64,000 bases of DNA from Ruthenibacterium avium (lineage in GTDB: Bacteria; Bacillota; Clostridia; Oscillospirales; Ruminococcaceae), in assembly GCA_019118905.1 (NCBI GenBank), contig DWYA01000096.1, forward strand, positions 1-64,000. The letters run 5' to 3'. Shown here piece after piece: positions 40,263 through 48,099 of this stretch; the first letter of the stretch is position 1; every line of letters begins with the position of its first letter. The notes under the pieces are model-generated. The model was not told where the DNA came from. It searched no databases and saw only the letters and a list, made by a program, of their open reading frames with translations. The position numbers and the translations under genes are program-made.

Positions 40263-41876
40263 ATGAAACAAGGAACAGGAAAAGCCGTTTATCCGGGAAT
40301 TGCCATTGGGCCGGTGTATGTTTATCAAAAAACAGCCGTTCCCGTACAGGCGGAAAGCCGCGGCGCCGAGCAGGAGCAAGCAGCCTTTGATGCCGCCTGT
40401 GAAACGGCAAAGGCGCAATTGGCCGCGCTGTATGAAAAAGCTTCCAAGGAGCTGGGCGAAGAACACGCACAGATTTTTGATGTGCAGCGCATGATGCTGG
40501 AAGACCTCGACTTTTTGGAGGATGTGGAAGCCAGAATCAAAAGCGGAACGGCAGCCGTGCAAGCCGTGCATGAAACAGGGGAAATGCTGGCCGGCGTATT
40601 TGCCGGAATGGAGGACAGCTACTTGCAGGCGCGTGCCGCGGATATGCGCGACATTGCCGCTCGCGTTGTGAAAGCGCTGTCCGCCGAGGAAACGGCTTTT
40701 ACTATGGATGTGCCGGGCATTCTGGTGGCGGACGACTTAAACCCCAGTGAAACGGTACAGCTTCCCAAGGATAAAATTTTGGCGTTTGTCACCAAAGGCG
40801 GTTCCTTAAACAGCCACACCGCTATTTTAGCGCGTATGATGAATTTGCCCTCACTGGTGCAGGCTGATTTGGAGCCGGACGAAACGCTCAACGGCAAAGT
40901 GATGATTGTAGACGGCAAAGAGGGCCGTTACTGGCTGGAGCCGGATGAAACAACGCTGGCGGAGAAAACAGCGCAGCAGGAAAAACAGCGCGAAGAAAAA
41001 AGAGCGCTGGAAGCCTATCGCGGAAAGCCGACCGTGACAAAGAAAGGCCAAACCGTAAAGCTTTATGCCAATATCGGCAAGCCCGAAGATGTCAAAGCGG
41101 TATTGGACGGCGACGCCGAAGGCGTCGGCCTGATGCGAAGCGAATTTTTGTATCTTGGACGCTCCGACTTCCCCACAGAGGAAGAGCTGTATGAAGCCTA
41201 TCGCGATGTCGTGGTCGGTTTGCAGGGCCGCCCGGTTGTCATCCGCACACTTGACATCGGCGCAGATAAACAGGTGGATTACTTTGGGTTAGCGCACGAG
41301 GAAAACCCGGCGCTCGGCTATCGCGGCATTCGCATTTGTCTGACGAGAGACGACATCTTCCGCCCGCAGATGCGCGCAATTTACCGCGCGGCGGCGCTTG
41401 GCAAGGTGTACGCGATGTTCCCCATGATCATCTCCGTGCAGGAAGTGCAGAAGATCAAGGCGTTTTGTGAAGCCATTCAGGCAGAGCTGAAGGCCGAGGG
41501 CTTGCCCTGCGGCGAGGTGGAGCTGGGCATTATGATTGAAACGCCCGCTGCCGCTGTCATCAGCCGCGAGCTGGCAAAAGAAGTGCAGTTTTTCAGCGTC
41601 GGTACCAATGATTTGACGCAGTATACACTGGCTATTGACCGTCAAAATACAAATCTGGACGAATTTTATGACGCCCATCATCCGGCGGTGTTGGAGCTGC
41701 TTCGGATGATTGCGGAAAATGCCCACAAAGAGGGAATTTGGGCGGGCATTTGCGGCGAGCTTGGGGCAGACCCCACCTTGACGGAAACTTTCCTGCAAAT
41801 GGGCTACGATGAACTTTCGGTTTCACCCGGCCGCGTGCTGGAGCTGAGAAAGAAAATTTGTGAAAGTGAGGGATAA
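40263..41876 (+). CDS. ptsI: PTS enzyme I (phosphoenolpyruvate-protein phosphotransferase)
   Basis: A 537-aa enzyme I, the first phosphate donor of the PTS. It has the N-terminal HPr-binding helical domain, the active-site His in GGSLNSHTAILARM (about residues 183-196), and the PEP-binding barrel with GLMRSEFLYLG, LDIGADKQ, and GTNDLTQYTLAIDRQN near the end. AAAGGAG precedes ATG 40263. It is followed after 3 bases by ptsH, the reverse of the common ptsH-ptsI order. Length is slightly below the usual 570-575. Confidence 0.96.
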   Translation: MKQGTGKAVYPGIAIGPVYVYQKTAVPVQAESRGAEQEQAAFDAACETAKAQLAALYEKASKELGEEHAQIFDVQRMMLEDLDFLEDVEARIKSGTAAVQAVHETGEMLAGVFAGMEDSYLQARAADMRDIAARVVKALSAEETAFTMDVPGILVADDLNPSETVQLPKDKILAFVTKGGSLNSHTAILARMMNLPSLVQADLEPDETLNGKVMIVDGKEGRYWLEPDETTLAEKTAQQEKQREEKRALEAYRGKPTVTKKGQTVKLYANIGKPEDVKAVLDGDAEGVGLMRSEFLYLGRSDFPTEEELYEAYRDVVVGLQGRPVVIRTLDIGADKQVDYFGLAHEENPALGYRGIRICLTRDDIFRPQMRAIYRAAALGKVYAMFPMIISVQEVQKIKAFCEAIQAELKAEGLPCGEVELGIMIETPAAAVISRELAKEVQFFSVGTNDLTQYTLAIDRQNTNLDEFYDAHHPAVLELLRMIAENAHKEGIWAGICGELGADPTLTETFLQMGYDELSVSPGRVLELRKKICESEG

Positions 41877-41879
41877 CAA

Positions 41880-42137
41880 ATGAAGGAGTTTCAATACGTC
41901 ATTCAGGACGAATTAGGCATTCATGCACGTCCGGCGGGTAATCTTGCTAAGTTGGCACAAGGCTTTCCATGTGATGTCAAAGTGACCTGCAACGGCAAAA
42001 CGGTTGACGCAAAGCGTGTCATTGGGCTGATGACGCTCGGCGCCAAAAAAGAGTCGGCAGTCACGGTTGCGTGCGACGGCGCGGATGAAGAAAAAGCTGC
42101 CGAAGCATTGGAAGCCTTTTTCAAAGAAAACCTGTAA
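41880..42137 (+). CDS. ptsH: HPr phosphocarrier protein with Arg at position 46
   Basis: An 85-aa HPr. His15 in GIHARPAG is the EI phosphorylation site. The region that in Bacillus HPr contains regulatory Ser46 (K-S-I-M-G) reads K45-R46-V-I-G49, so the HPr-kinase site is replaced by Arg. The remainder of the fold is normal (LMTLGAKKESAVTVACDG). This implies it works in sugar transport but cannot be Ser-phosphorylated for CcpA-type repression; a second HPr may exist elsewhere. Cotranslated with ptsI. Confidence 0.93.
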   Translation: MKEFQYVIQDELGIHARPAGNLAKLAQGFPCDVKVTCNGKTVDAKRVIGLMTLGAKKESAVTVACDGADEEKAAEALEAFFKENL

Positions 42138-42331
42138 GGCTTCAACGGAAATGACAGCCTCTTGTACGGGCCTTGTCGGAGGCTGTGCATAAAAGCGGCG
42201 GCACACCTCTTTCGCAACAAACGGAATGTGTGCCAAGGTTTGGGTTTATTGCGGCGAAAGACGTGTTTTTCTCTGTGATAGACGCGACAAACAAACACAG
42301 AGTTTGTGTTTGAAGAATGGAGGAATAGTTT

Positions 42332-43771
42332 ATGATGCGATTTTTTCAGCGTTTAGGTAAATCCTTGATGCTGCCCGTGGCATGTCTGCCCATCGGCGGT
42401 ATCTTAATGGGTATCGGTTACTGGATCGACCCGTCCGGCTGGGGCGCCAACAATCTGCTGGCATTGCTTTTAATCAAGGCAGGCGGCATTTTGATTGACA
42501 ACATGGCTATTCTGTTCGCACTCGGCGTTGCCATCGGCATGTCGAAAGATCAAGAGGGTACCTCTGGTTTGGCAGCCATTATCTCGTGGCTCACCGTTCA
42601 AACCATGCTGGGTGCCGGTGTGGTTTCGCTGATTATGGGCGTCGAAGCGGATAAGGTTCCCGCTGCGTTTACGAAAATCAACAACCAGTTCATCGGTATT
42701 CTTTGCGGTATTATTGCCGCGATGTGCTATAATCGGTTCTACAAAACAAACATGCCGGACTTCCTTGGCTTCTTTGCAGGCCGCCGGTTTGTTCCCATCA
42801 TGACGGTGGTTGTCACTCTGATTATCTGCATTCCTCTGTATTTTGTATGGCCGATTATCTACAACTTCCTGGTATGGGTTGGCGAAAGCATCCTGAACCT
42901 CGGTGCAATCGGCGCAGGTATCTATGGCTTCTTAAACCGTTTGCTCATTCCCATTGGTATGCACCACGCGCTCAACAGCGTGTTCTGGTTCGGCGTTGCG
43001 GATATTAACGATATCGGCAAATTCTGGGGCCAGATTGAAGGCGGCGTACAGGGCGTTACCGGTATGTATCAGGCGGGCTTCTTCCCCGTGATGATGTTCG
43101 GTCTGCCCGGTGCTGCTTTGGCAATGTATCACACTGCGAAAACCAACAAGAAGAAAATCGCTGCCGGCATTCTGATGTCTGCTGCGCTTTGCTCCTTCTT
43201 TACAGGCGTTACAGAGCCGCTCGAGTTCTCGTTCATGTTCCTCGCTCCGGGACTGTATGTTGTCCATGCGCTTTTGGCAGGTATCTCGGTTGCATTGGTA
43301 GCTGCGCTGCCCGTGCGCGCAGGCTTCCAGTTCAGCGCCGGTTTTGTTGACTGGGTACTTAGCTTTAACGCTCCGTTTGCAGAAAATCCGCTGTGGCTGC
43401 TGCCCATCGGCATTGCATTCTTTGTGATTTACTACGTTGTGTTCCGTTTTGTTATTGCAAAGTTCAACCTCAAGACACCGGGTCGTGAGGATGACAACAC
43501 CGAAGAAATGAACATTGAGATTGGCGACGCTGACTATGCAGCGATGGCAGCCGCAATTTTGGAAGGCGTTGGCGGTAAAGAGAACGTTACAAACGCTGAT
43601 AACTGCATCACTCGTCTGCGTCTGGAAGTCAAAGACCGTCTGCTCGTCGATGAGAAGAAGCTGAAAGCTTCCGGTGCAGCCGGTGTCATCCGTCCGGGCA
43701 AAACAAGCGTGCAGGTCATCATCGGCCCGAAAGTTCAGTTCGTTGCTGATGAGTTTAAAAAGCTTCTGTAA
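42332..43771 (+). CDS. PTS permease EIICB, N-acetylglucosamine type
   Basis: A 479-aa membrane permease: IIC domain (residues 1-385) with ten or so helices, then the IIB domain with active-site Cys in ADNCITRLRLEV. The sequence GFLNRLLIPIGMHHALN, GFFPVMMFGLPGAALAMY, FTGVTEPLEFSFMFLAP and the linker FNLKTPGRED closely follow the NagE/NagP N-acetylglucosamine permeases rather than glucose PtsG. It has no IIA domain, provided instead by the gene at 39671. GGAGG precedes the start. nagA at 59194 can continue the pathway. Confidence 0.88.
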   Translation: MMRFFQRLGKSLMLPVACLPIGGILMGIGYWIDPSGWGANNLLALLLIKAGGILIDNMAILFALGVAIGMSKDQEGTSGLAAIISWLTVQTMLGAGVVSLIMGVEADKVPAAFTKINNQFIGILCGIIAAMCYNRFYKTNMPDFLGFFAGRRFVPIMTVVVTLIICIPLYFVWPIIYNFLVWVGESILNLGAIGAGIYGFLNRLLIPIGMHHALNSVFWFGVADINDIGKFWGQIEGGVQGVTGMYQAGFFPVMMFGLPGAALAMYHTAKTNKKKIAAGILMSAALCSFFTGVTEPLEFSFMFLAPGLYVVHALLAGISVALVAALPVRAGFQFSAGFVDWVLSFNAPFAENPLWLLPIGIAFFVIYYVVFRFVIAKFNLKTPGREDDNTEEMNIEIGDADYAAMAAAILEGVGGKENVTNADNCITRLRLEVKDRLLVDEKKLKASGAAGVIRPGKTSVQVIIGPKVQFVADEFKKLL

Positions 43772-43873
43772 GCTGAGTCGTGAAATGTGATTTTCTTGTG
43801 GCAGTTTGCCTTGCAAAAAAGGCCCTTTTGTAAGGAGAAGCTGCCGTGATGAAAAGGGAATAACCCCAAAAAG

Positions 43874-43913
43874 CAGGAACGCCCCGCACAGCTGTGCGGG
43901 GCGTTCCTGTGTT
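43874..43913. terminator. Terminator between EIICB and pflA
   Basis: A 16-bp perfect stem CAGGAACGCCCCGCAC / GTGCGGGGCGTTCCTG with a 4-base loop, between convergent genes. Confidence 0.85.
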
Positions 43914-43933
43914 TAAGAGTCAAAGTTTGCGTG

Positions 43934-44683
43934 TCAAGGCATGTTTTGTCCTCGATAGCCTTCCAAAATAATCTCACGCGCCTTGCGGGCGGCGTCCTTG
44001 TCGGCGTTCGGCACGCCTTCGAGCGGGTAATCCAGCCCCAAAGAACGATACTTTGCAACACCCATTGTGTGATAGGGCAGCACTTCCAGCCCCTTCAGCG
44101 TCCGCAAACGGCGCAGCTGGCGACCAAGGGAAAGCAAGTGCTCGCGCCCGTCGGTAATGCCCGGCACAAAGACATGGCGCACCACAACGGGAACACCCGC
44201 TTGCCCCAGCGCTTCGCCAAACGCCCAAACCGGCTTTTGGCTTTGTGCCGTCAGGGCGCGGTGACCTTCTTCATTGCTGTGCTTGATATCGAGCAGCACC
44301 AAATCGGTCACTTTAAAAAGCGCTGCAAATTCTTCGGCACGCTCTGGTGTGTAGGCAATGCCGGAGGTGTCTAAGCAAGTGTGAATGCCTTTTTCCTTCG
44401 CGTGTTGAAAAAGACACGTCAAAAACGGCAGCTGCAACAGGGGTTCGCCCCCTGTTGCGGTAATGCCGCCGTTTTTGTAAAAGTTTTTATTTTTGTCGTA
44501 GGCGCTTAAAATTTCCTCTACCGTCTTTTCGGTTCCGCCGTCCAGCTTCCAGGTATCCGGGTTGTGGCAGTACTGACACCGCATCGGACAGCCTTGGAAA
44601 AAGACAACGAAGCGAATGCCCGGCCCATCAACGGTGCCAAAGCTTTCAATAGAGTGAATGCGGCCTCGATTACATGGCGTCAT
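43934..44683 (-). CDS. pflA: Pyruvate formate-lyase activating enzyme (radical SAM)
   Basis: A 249-aa radical-SAM activase that installs the glycyl radical. The cluster motif is CPMRCQYCHNP (CxxxCxxC, about residues 31-41), after GTVDGPGIRFVVFF. Further family motifs are GGITATGGEPLLQ and DTSGI. It overlaps the small glycyl-radical protein gene by 14 bases (ATG 44683 lies within its end), so activase and radical subunit are translated together, in the order core enzyme, radical domain, activase. Confidence 0.95.
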   Translation of the reverse strand: MTPCNRGRIHSIESFGTVDGPGIRFVVFFQGCPMRCQYCHNPDTWKLDGGTEKTVEEILSAYDKNKNFYKNGGITATGGEPLLQLPFLTCLFQHAKEKGIHTCLDTSGIAYTPERAEEFAALFKVTDLVLLDIKHSNEEGHRALTAQSQKPVWAFGEALGQAGVPVVVRHVFVPGITDGREHLLSLGRQLRRLRTLKGLEVLPYHTMGVAKYRSLGLDYPLEGVPNADKDAARKAREIILEGYRGQNMP

Positions 44684-44912
44684 GGAAGGTACGCGAGATA
44701 ACTTCGTCCTGCTGCTCTTTCGTCAGCTTGTTGAAGTTCACCGCGTAACCGGACACGCGCACGGTCAGCTGCGGATATTTTTCGGGATGCGCCTGTGCAT
44801 CCAGCAGGGTCTCTTTGGTAAACACGTTCACGTTTAAGTGATGGCCGCCTTTTTCGGCATAGCCGTCCAGCAAACCAACCAAGTTGTCAACCTGTGCATC
44901 GCTGATATTCAT
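44670..44912 (-). CDS. Stand-alone glycyl-radical domain of pyruvate formate-lyase (GrcA-like)
   Basis: An 80-aa protein equal to the C-terminal domain of a normal pyruvate formate-lyase: HHLNVNV, HPEKYPQLTVRVSGYAV and NKLTKEQQDEVISRTF. Gly55 in RVSGYAV is the radical site. ATG 44912 has AAGGAG 10 bases upstream. Unlike Escherichia coli GrcA, which backs up a complete enzyme, here the upstream core enzyme lacks this domain, so the small protein must be a required second subunit. It overlaps pflA by 14 bases, ensuring co-expression. Confidence 0.92.
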   Translation of the reverse strand: MNISDAQVDNLVGLLDGYAEKGGHHLNVNVFTKETLLDAQAHPEKYPQLTVRVSGYAVNFNKLTKEQQDEVISRTFHDAM

Positions 44913-44954
44913 GTGCAAACACTCCTTTTCTTGTGTCAATCATAAAAATTTGAA

Positions 44955-44982
44955 ATATGGGCGTACTGGTGTGCGCCCATAT
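44955..44982 (-). other. Intercistronic hairpin between pfl core and radical subunit genes
   Basis: ATATGGGCG / CGCCCATAT with a 10-base loop in the 86-base gap. No T-run of terminator quality follows. Likely a stabilising or partial-termination structure tuning the ratio of the two subunits; role inferred. Confidence 0.55.
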
Positions 44983-44998
44983 CAAACGGACAACAAAA

Positions 44999-47080
44999 TT
45001 ACTCGCCGTCTACGCTCAAGTTTTGCTCACCGCAAGCGCAGTCGTGCGGCAATTCAAACTCAATATCGCCAAAGAATACGGCGTCATCCTTGCCCAGTGC
45101 GCCGGGTACAATCGAGAAGGTATTGGAAATACCGTCTTGTGCGTCTTTAAACGGCAGCTTGGACACCGAGCTGAGGGAAGCCACAGCGCCGCAAGCGTCA
45201 CGATGGTGCATCGGGTTTGCACCGGGGGCAAATGCCTCACCGGCTTTGCGGCCATCCGGCGTGGAACCGGTGTTTTTGCCATATACCACGTTGGAGGTAA
45301 TGGTCAAAATAGAGGTGGTCGGCTTGCCGCCGCGGTAGGTGTGATTGCCCTTGATGTAGGTCATAAACTGATGCACTACGTCGTAAGCAATTTGATCCAC
45401 GCGGTCATCATCGTTGCCGTATTTCGGGAAATCGCCCTCAATGGCGTAATCTACGACAATGCCGTTTTCGTCACGGATGGTTTTTACCTTGGCGTATTTG
45501 ATGGCGGAGAGGGAATCTGCCACCACGGAAAGGCCCGCAATGCCGGTGGCAAACCAGCGGGTAACTTCCTTGTCATGCAGTGCCATTTGCAAGCGCTCGT
45601 AGCAGTATTTATCGTGCATGTAGTGGATGATGTTCAGCGTGTTCACATAAACGCCGGCCAGCCACTTCATCATGTCGTCAAAGCGCGGCTTGACTTCCTC
45701 GTAGGTCAGATACTCGTCGGTAATGGGACGGTATTTCGGGCCGACCTGCTTTTTAGAAATTTCGTCTACGCCGCCATTGATGGCGTACAAAAGGCACTTT
45801 GCCAAGTTGGCACGCGCGCCGAAGAACTGCATCTCTTTGCCCACGCGCATACTGGAAACACAGCACGCAATCGCGTAGTCGTCGCCGTGAGTTACGCGCA
45901 TCAAATCGTCGTTTTCATACTGAACGGACGAGGAGCGAATGGATGTTTTTGCGCAGAAGCGCTTGAAGTTGATGGGCAAGCGCGTAGACCAAAGCACCGT
46001 CAAGTTGGGTTCCGGGGCGGTGCCGAGGTTTTCCAGCGTGTGCAGATAACGGAACGACATTTTTGTTACCAGCGGGCGGCCGTCAATGCCGATGCCGCCG
46101 ATGGACTCCGTTACCCAAGTGGGGTCGCCGGAGAACAGCGCGTTATATTCCGGCGTGCGGGCAAACTTCACAAGGCGCAGCTTCATAATGAAATGGTCCA
46201 CCATTTCCTGAATTTCGCTTTCAGTGAAGGTGCCGTTTGCCAAATCGCGCTCGGCGTAAATATCAATAAAGGTAGAGGTGCGGCCAAGGCTCATTGCCGC
46301 GCCGTTCTGCTCCTTGATGGCTGCCAAATAACCGAAGTACAGCCACTGGATGGCCTCCTGGGTATTGGCGGCGGGACGGGAGATGTCATAGCCGTAAATT
46401 TCGCCCAGCTTTTTCAGCTCTTTCAGCGCTTTAATCTGCTCGCTCAGCTCCTCGCGTTCGCGGGTCACGTCGGAGTACATAATGGTGCGCGTGCTGTTTT
46501 TCTGGTCTTCTTTATCTTCAATTAAGCGGTCAACGCCATACAGCGCCACACGGCGATAGTCACCGATGATGCGGCCGCGGCCATAAGCGTCGGGCAAGCC
46601 GGTGATGATGTGGCTGGAGCGGCATGCGCGCATCTCCGGGGTGTATGCGTCAAAAACGCCCTCGTTGTGGGTTTTGCGGTGTTTGGTAAAAAATTCTACA
46701 ATCTGCGGGTCAACGTGATAGCCGTTGTCCTCGCAGGCTTTCATGGCCATGCGGATACCGCCGTAGGGCTGAAGCGAGCGCTTGAAGGGCTTATCGGTTT
46801 GAAAGCCAACAATTTTCTCCAGCTCTTTGTCGAGATAACCGGGGCCGTGTGAAGTGATGGTAGAAATCACGCTGGTATCCATATCCAGCACGCCGCCTTT
46901 TTCGCGTTCCTGACGCGACAGCTCCATCACTTGCTCCCACAGTTTTTTGGTAGCCTCTGTGGGACCCTGCAAAAACGATTCATCGCCCTCATACGGGTGA
47001 TAGTTGCGCTGGATAAAATCTCGGACGTTGATTTCCTTTTCCCAAATTCCTTCGTGAAAGGAAGCCCATTCTTGTCTCAT
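44999..47080 (-). CDS. pflB: Pyruvate formate-lyase catalytic subunit lacking the glycyl-radical domain
   Basis: A 693-aa formate C-acetyltransferase core. The catalytic Cys pair is IACCVSSM (Cys406-407), and the fold matches PFL from MRQEWASFHEGIW to the middle of domain 3. It stops after NLSVDGE, where ordinary enzymes (about 750-760 aa) continue with about 80 residues carrying the radical glycine. That part is encoded by the next gene. ATG 47080 follows AAGGAG. The stop is a clean TAA followed by 86 non-coding bases, so a sequencing frameshift is not the explanation. Converts pyruvate and CoA to formate and acetyl-CoA; requires PflA. Confidence 0.93.
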   Translation of the reverse strand: MRQEWASFHEGIWEKEINVRDFIQRNYHPYEGDESFLQGPTEATKKLWEQVMELSRQEREKGGVLDMDTSVISTITSHGPGYLDKELEKIVGFQTDKPFKRSLQPYGGIRMAMKACEDNGYHVDPQIVEFFTKHRKTHNEGVFDAYTPEMRACRSSHIITGLPDAYGRGRIIGDYRRVALYGVDRLIEDKEDQKNSTRTIMYSDVTREREELSEQIKALKELKKLGEIYGYDISRPAANTQEAIQWLYFGYLAAIKEQNGAAMSLGRTSTFIDIYAERDLANGTFTESEIQEMVDHFIMKLRLVKFARTPEYNALFSGDPTWVTESIGGIGIDGRPLVTKMSFRYLHTLENLGTAPEPNLTVLWSTRLPINFKRFCAKTSIRSSSVQYENDDLMRVTHGDDYAIACCVSSMRVGKEMQFFGARANLAKCLLYAINGGVDEISKKQVGPKYRPITDEYLTYEEVKPRFDDMMKWLAGVYVNTLNIIHYMHDKYCYERLQMALHDKEVTRWFATGIAGLSVVADSLSAIKYAKVKTIRDENGIVVDYAIEGDFPKYGNDDDRVDQIAYDVVHQFMTYIKGNHTYRGGKPTTSILTITSNVVYGKNTGSTPDGRKAGEAFAPGANPMHHRDACGAVASLSSVSKLPFKDAQDGISNTFSIVPGALGKDDAVFFGDIEFELPHDCACGEQNLSVDGE

Positions 47081-47166
47081 AGCGAATCTCCTTCTTTTAT
47101 TTCTCACGGTTGTTCGCCGGGGGTTCAGCACACGGTGTGAATTGCTTTGGTACTGAATCTGATATA

Positions 47167-47195
47167 ACTATACCATATTGGTGTAGTTATGTCAA
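47167..47195 (-). promoter_or_regulatory. Promoter of the pfl operon
   Basis: Minus strand TTGACA (47195-47190), 17-base spacer, TATAGT (47172-47167), leaving an 86-base leader before ATG 47080. Confidence 0.85.
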
Positions 47196-47197
47196 GT

Positions 47198-47227
47198 GCA
47201 GCATGTTTGCCATGGCAAACATGCTGC
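47198..47227. promoter_or_regulatory. 30-bp perfect palindrome upstream of the pfl promoter
   Basis: Arms of 15 bases, GCAGCATGTTTGCCA and its exact reverse complement, without any spacer. It ends 2 bases before the -35 hexamer. Its position suits an activator or a repressor of pfl. The TTTGCCATGGCAAA core does not match Fnr, Rex or cre consensus well. Confidence 0.75.
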
Positions 47228-47338
47228 CCCCTTGGCACGGCCACTGTCTGCCGAAGCATGACATTAGCTTTATTGTAAAATTTTTTAATTTTTTCGTCAA
47301 TTAAATTTTTTGAAGTTTCTTTGTTTTGTTTGTTTTTT

Positions 47339-47379
47339 GAAAAAATCGGGGAACAGATTTGTCTGTTCCCCGATTTTTT
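47339..47379. terminator. Terminator of the GntR gene, facing pfl
   Basis: An 18-bp perfect stem AAAAAATCGGGGAACAGA / TCTGTTCCCCGATTTTTT with a 4-base loop; overlaps the regulator's stop codon. Confidence 0.9.
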
Positions 47380-48052
47380 ACTTAAAGTATCCGGCGTAGC
47401 GTTCGCGCAGGCTTTCTTCCTCCACTTTATAACGCGAGAGGTGGCGGTGCATCAGCTCGGCAGCGCGCTCGGCATTGCGTTCCATCAGCGCCTGCAAAAT
47501 AGCGCGGTGATCCTCTACAACCTTTAAATCCTTAACGGCATACAGCGCCATATTGCGGATGCGGTCATCGTGAATGGAAAGGCTTTCGGTGATGTGGTGC
47601 GTCAGCATTTTTCCCGCAATTTCAAACAGCATCGCGTGAAACTCATCGTCCAGCTGCATGAGTTTGTCGGATTCCTGATTTTTTAAATAGAAATCCTGCA
47701 TGGCAATATTCGCCTGTAAACGCACAAGCTGCTCTTGCGAAGCCGTTTTGCAAACTTCGTCTAAGATGGCACACTCCAGCGTGGTGCGCAAAAAACGGCT
47801 TTCCTCCACCAGCGCATAGTCCACTAAAGAAATCAAGCAGCCGCGCTGAGAAAGAATTTCCACAATTTTCACTTTGGAAAGCTCAATGAGCGCCTCCCGC
47901 ACCGGGGTGCGGGAAAGGCCCATTTCGCTTGCCAGCACATTTTCACTCACCATGCTGCCCGGCTCTAATTCCAGCCGTACAATATTATCGCGCAGAGTGC
48001 GCAGGGCATAGTCCCGCGCGGTTTCTTTGGGGTTTCGTTCGCTGATATGCAT
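47378..48052 (-). CDS. GntR-family regulator (FCD subgroup) near uxuB
   Basis: A 224-aa FCD-type GntR protein. Winged helix: RDYALRTLRDNIVRLELEPGS and LSRTPVREALIELSKVKIV (residues about 12-65). FCD domain with DEFHAMLFEIAGKMLTHHI and EDHRAILQALM. It follows uxuB 47 bases downstream on the same strand, so it may sit at the end of the dehydrogenase-uxuB operon. Control of uronate genes is likely. It resembles, but is not identical to, the regulator at 8947-9603. Confidence 0.9.
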   Translation of the reverse strand: MHISERNPKETARDYALRTLRDNIVRLELEPGSMVSENVLASEMGLSRTPVREALIELSKVKIVEILSQRGCLISLVDYALVEESRFLRTTLECAILDEVCKTASQEQLVRLQANIAMQDFYLKNQESDKLMQLDDEFHAMLFEIAGKMLTHHITESLSIHDDRIRNMALYAVKDLKVVEDHRAILQALMERNAERAAELMHRHLSRYKVEEESLRERYAGYFK

Positions 48053-48099
48053 TCGGATACTCCTTTAATATTGCATGGCGCACGTTTCGATTGAAAAAT

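Noticed and set aside
44670..44999. Split of pfl explained by a sequencing frameshift
   Set aside because: There is a clean stop, 86 non-coding bases with a hairpin, and a proper ribosome site before the second gene; single-base errors cannot produce this.
44957..46525. Long plus-strand open frame opposite the pfl core gene
   Set aside because: An antisense shadow of a highly conserved gene, without recognisable protein motifs.
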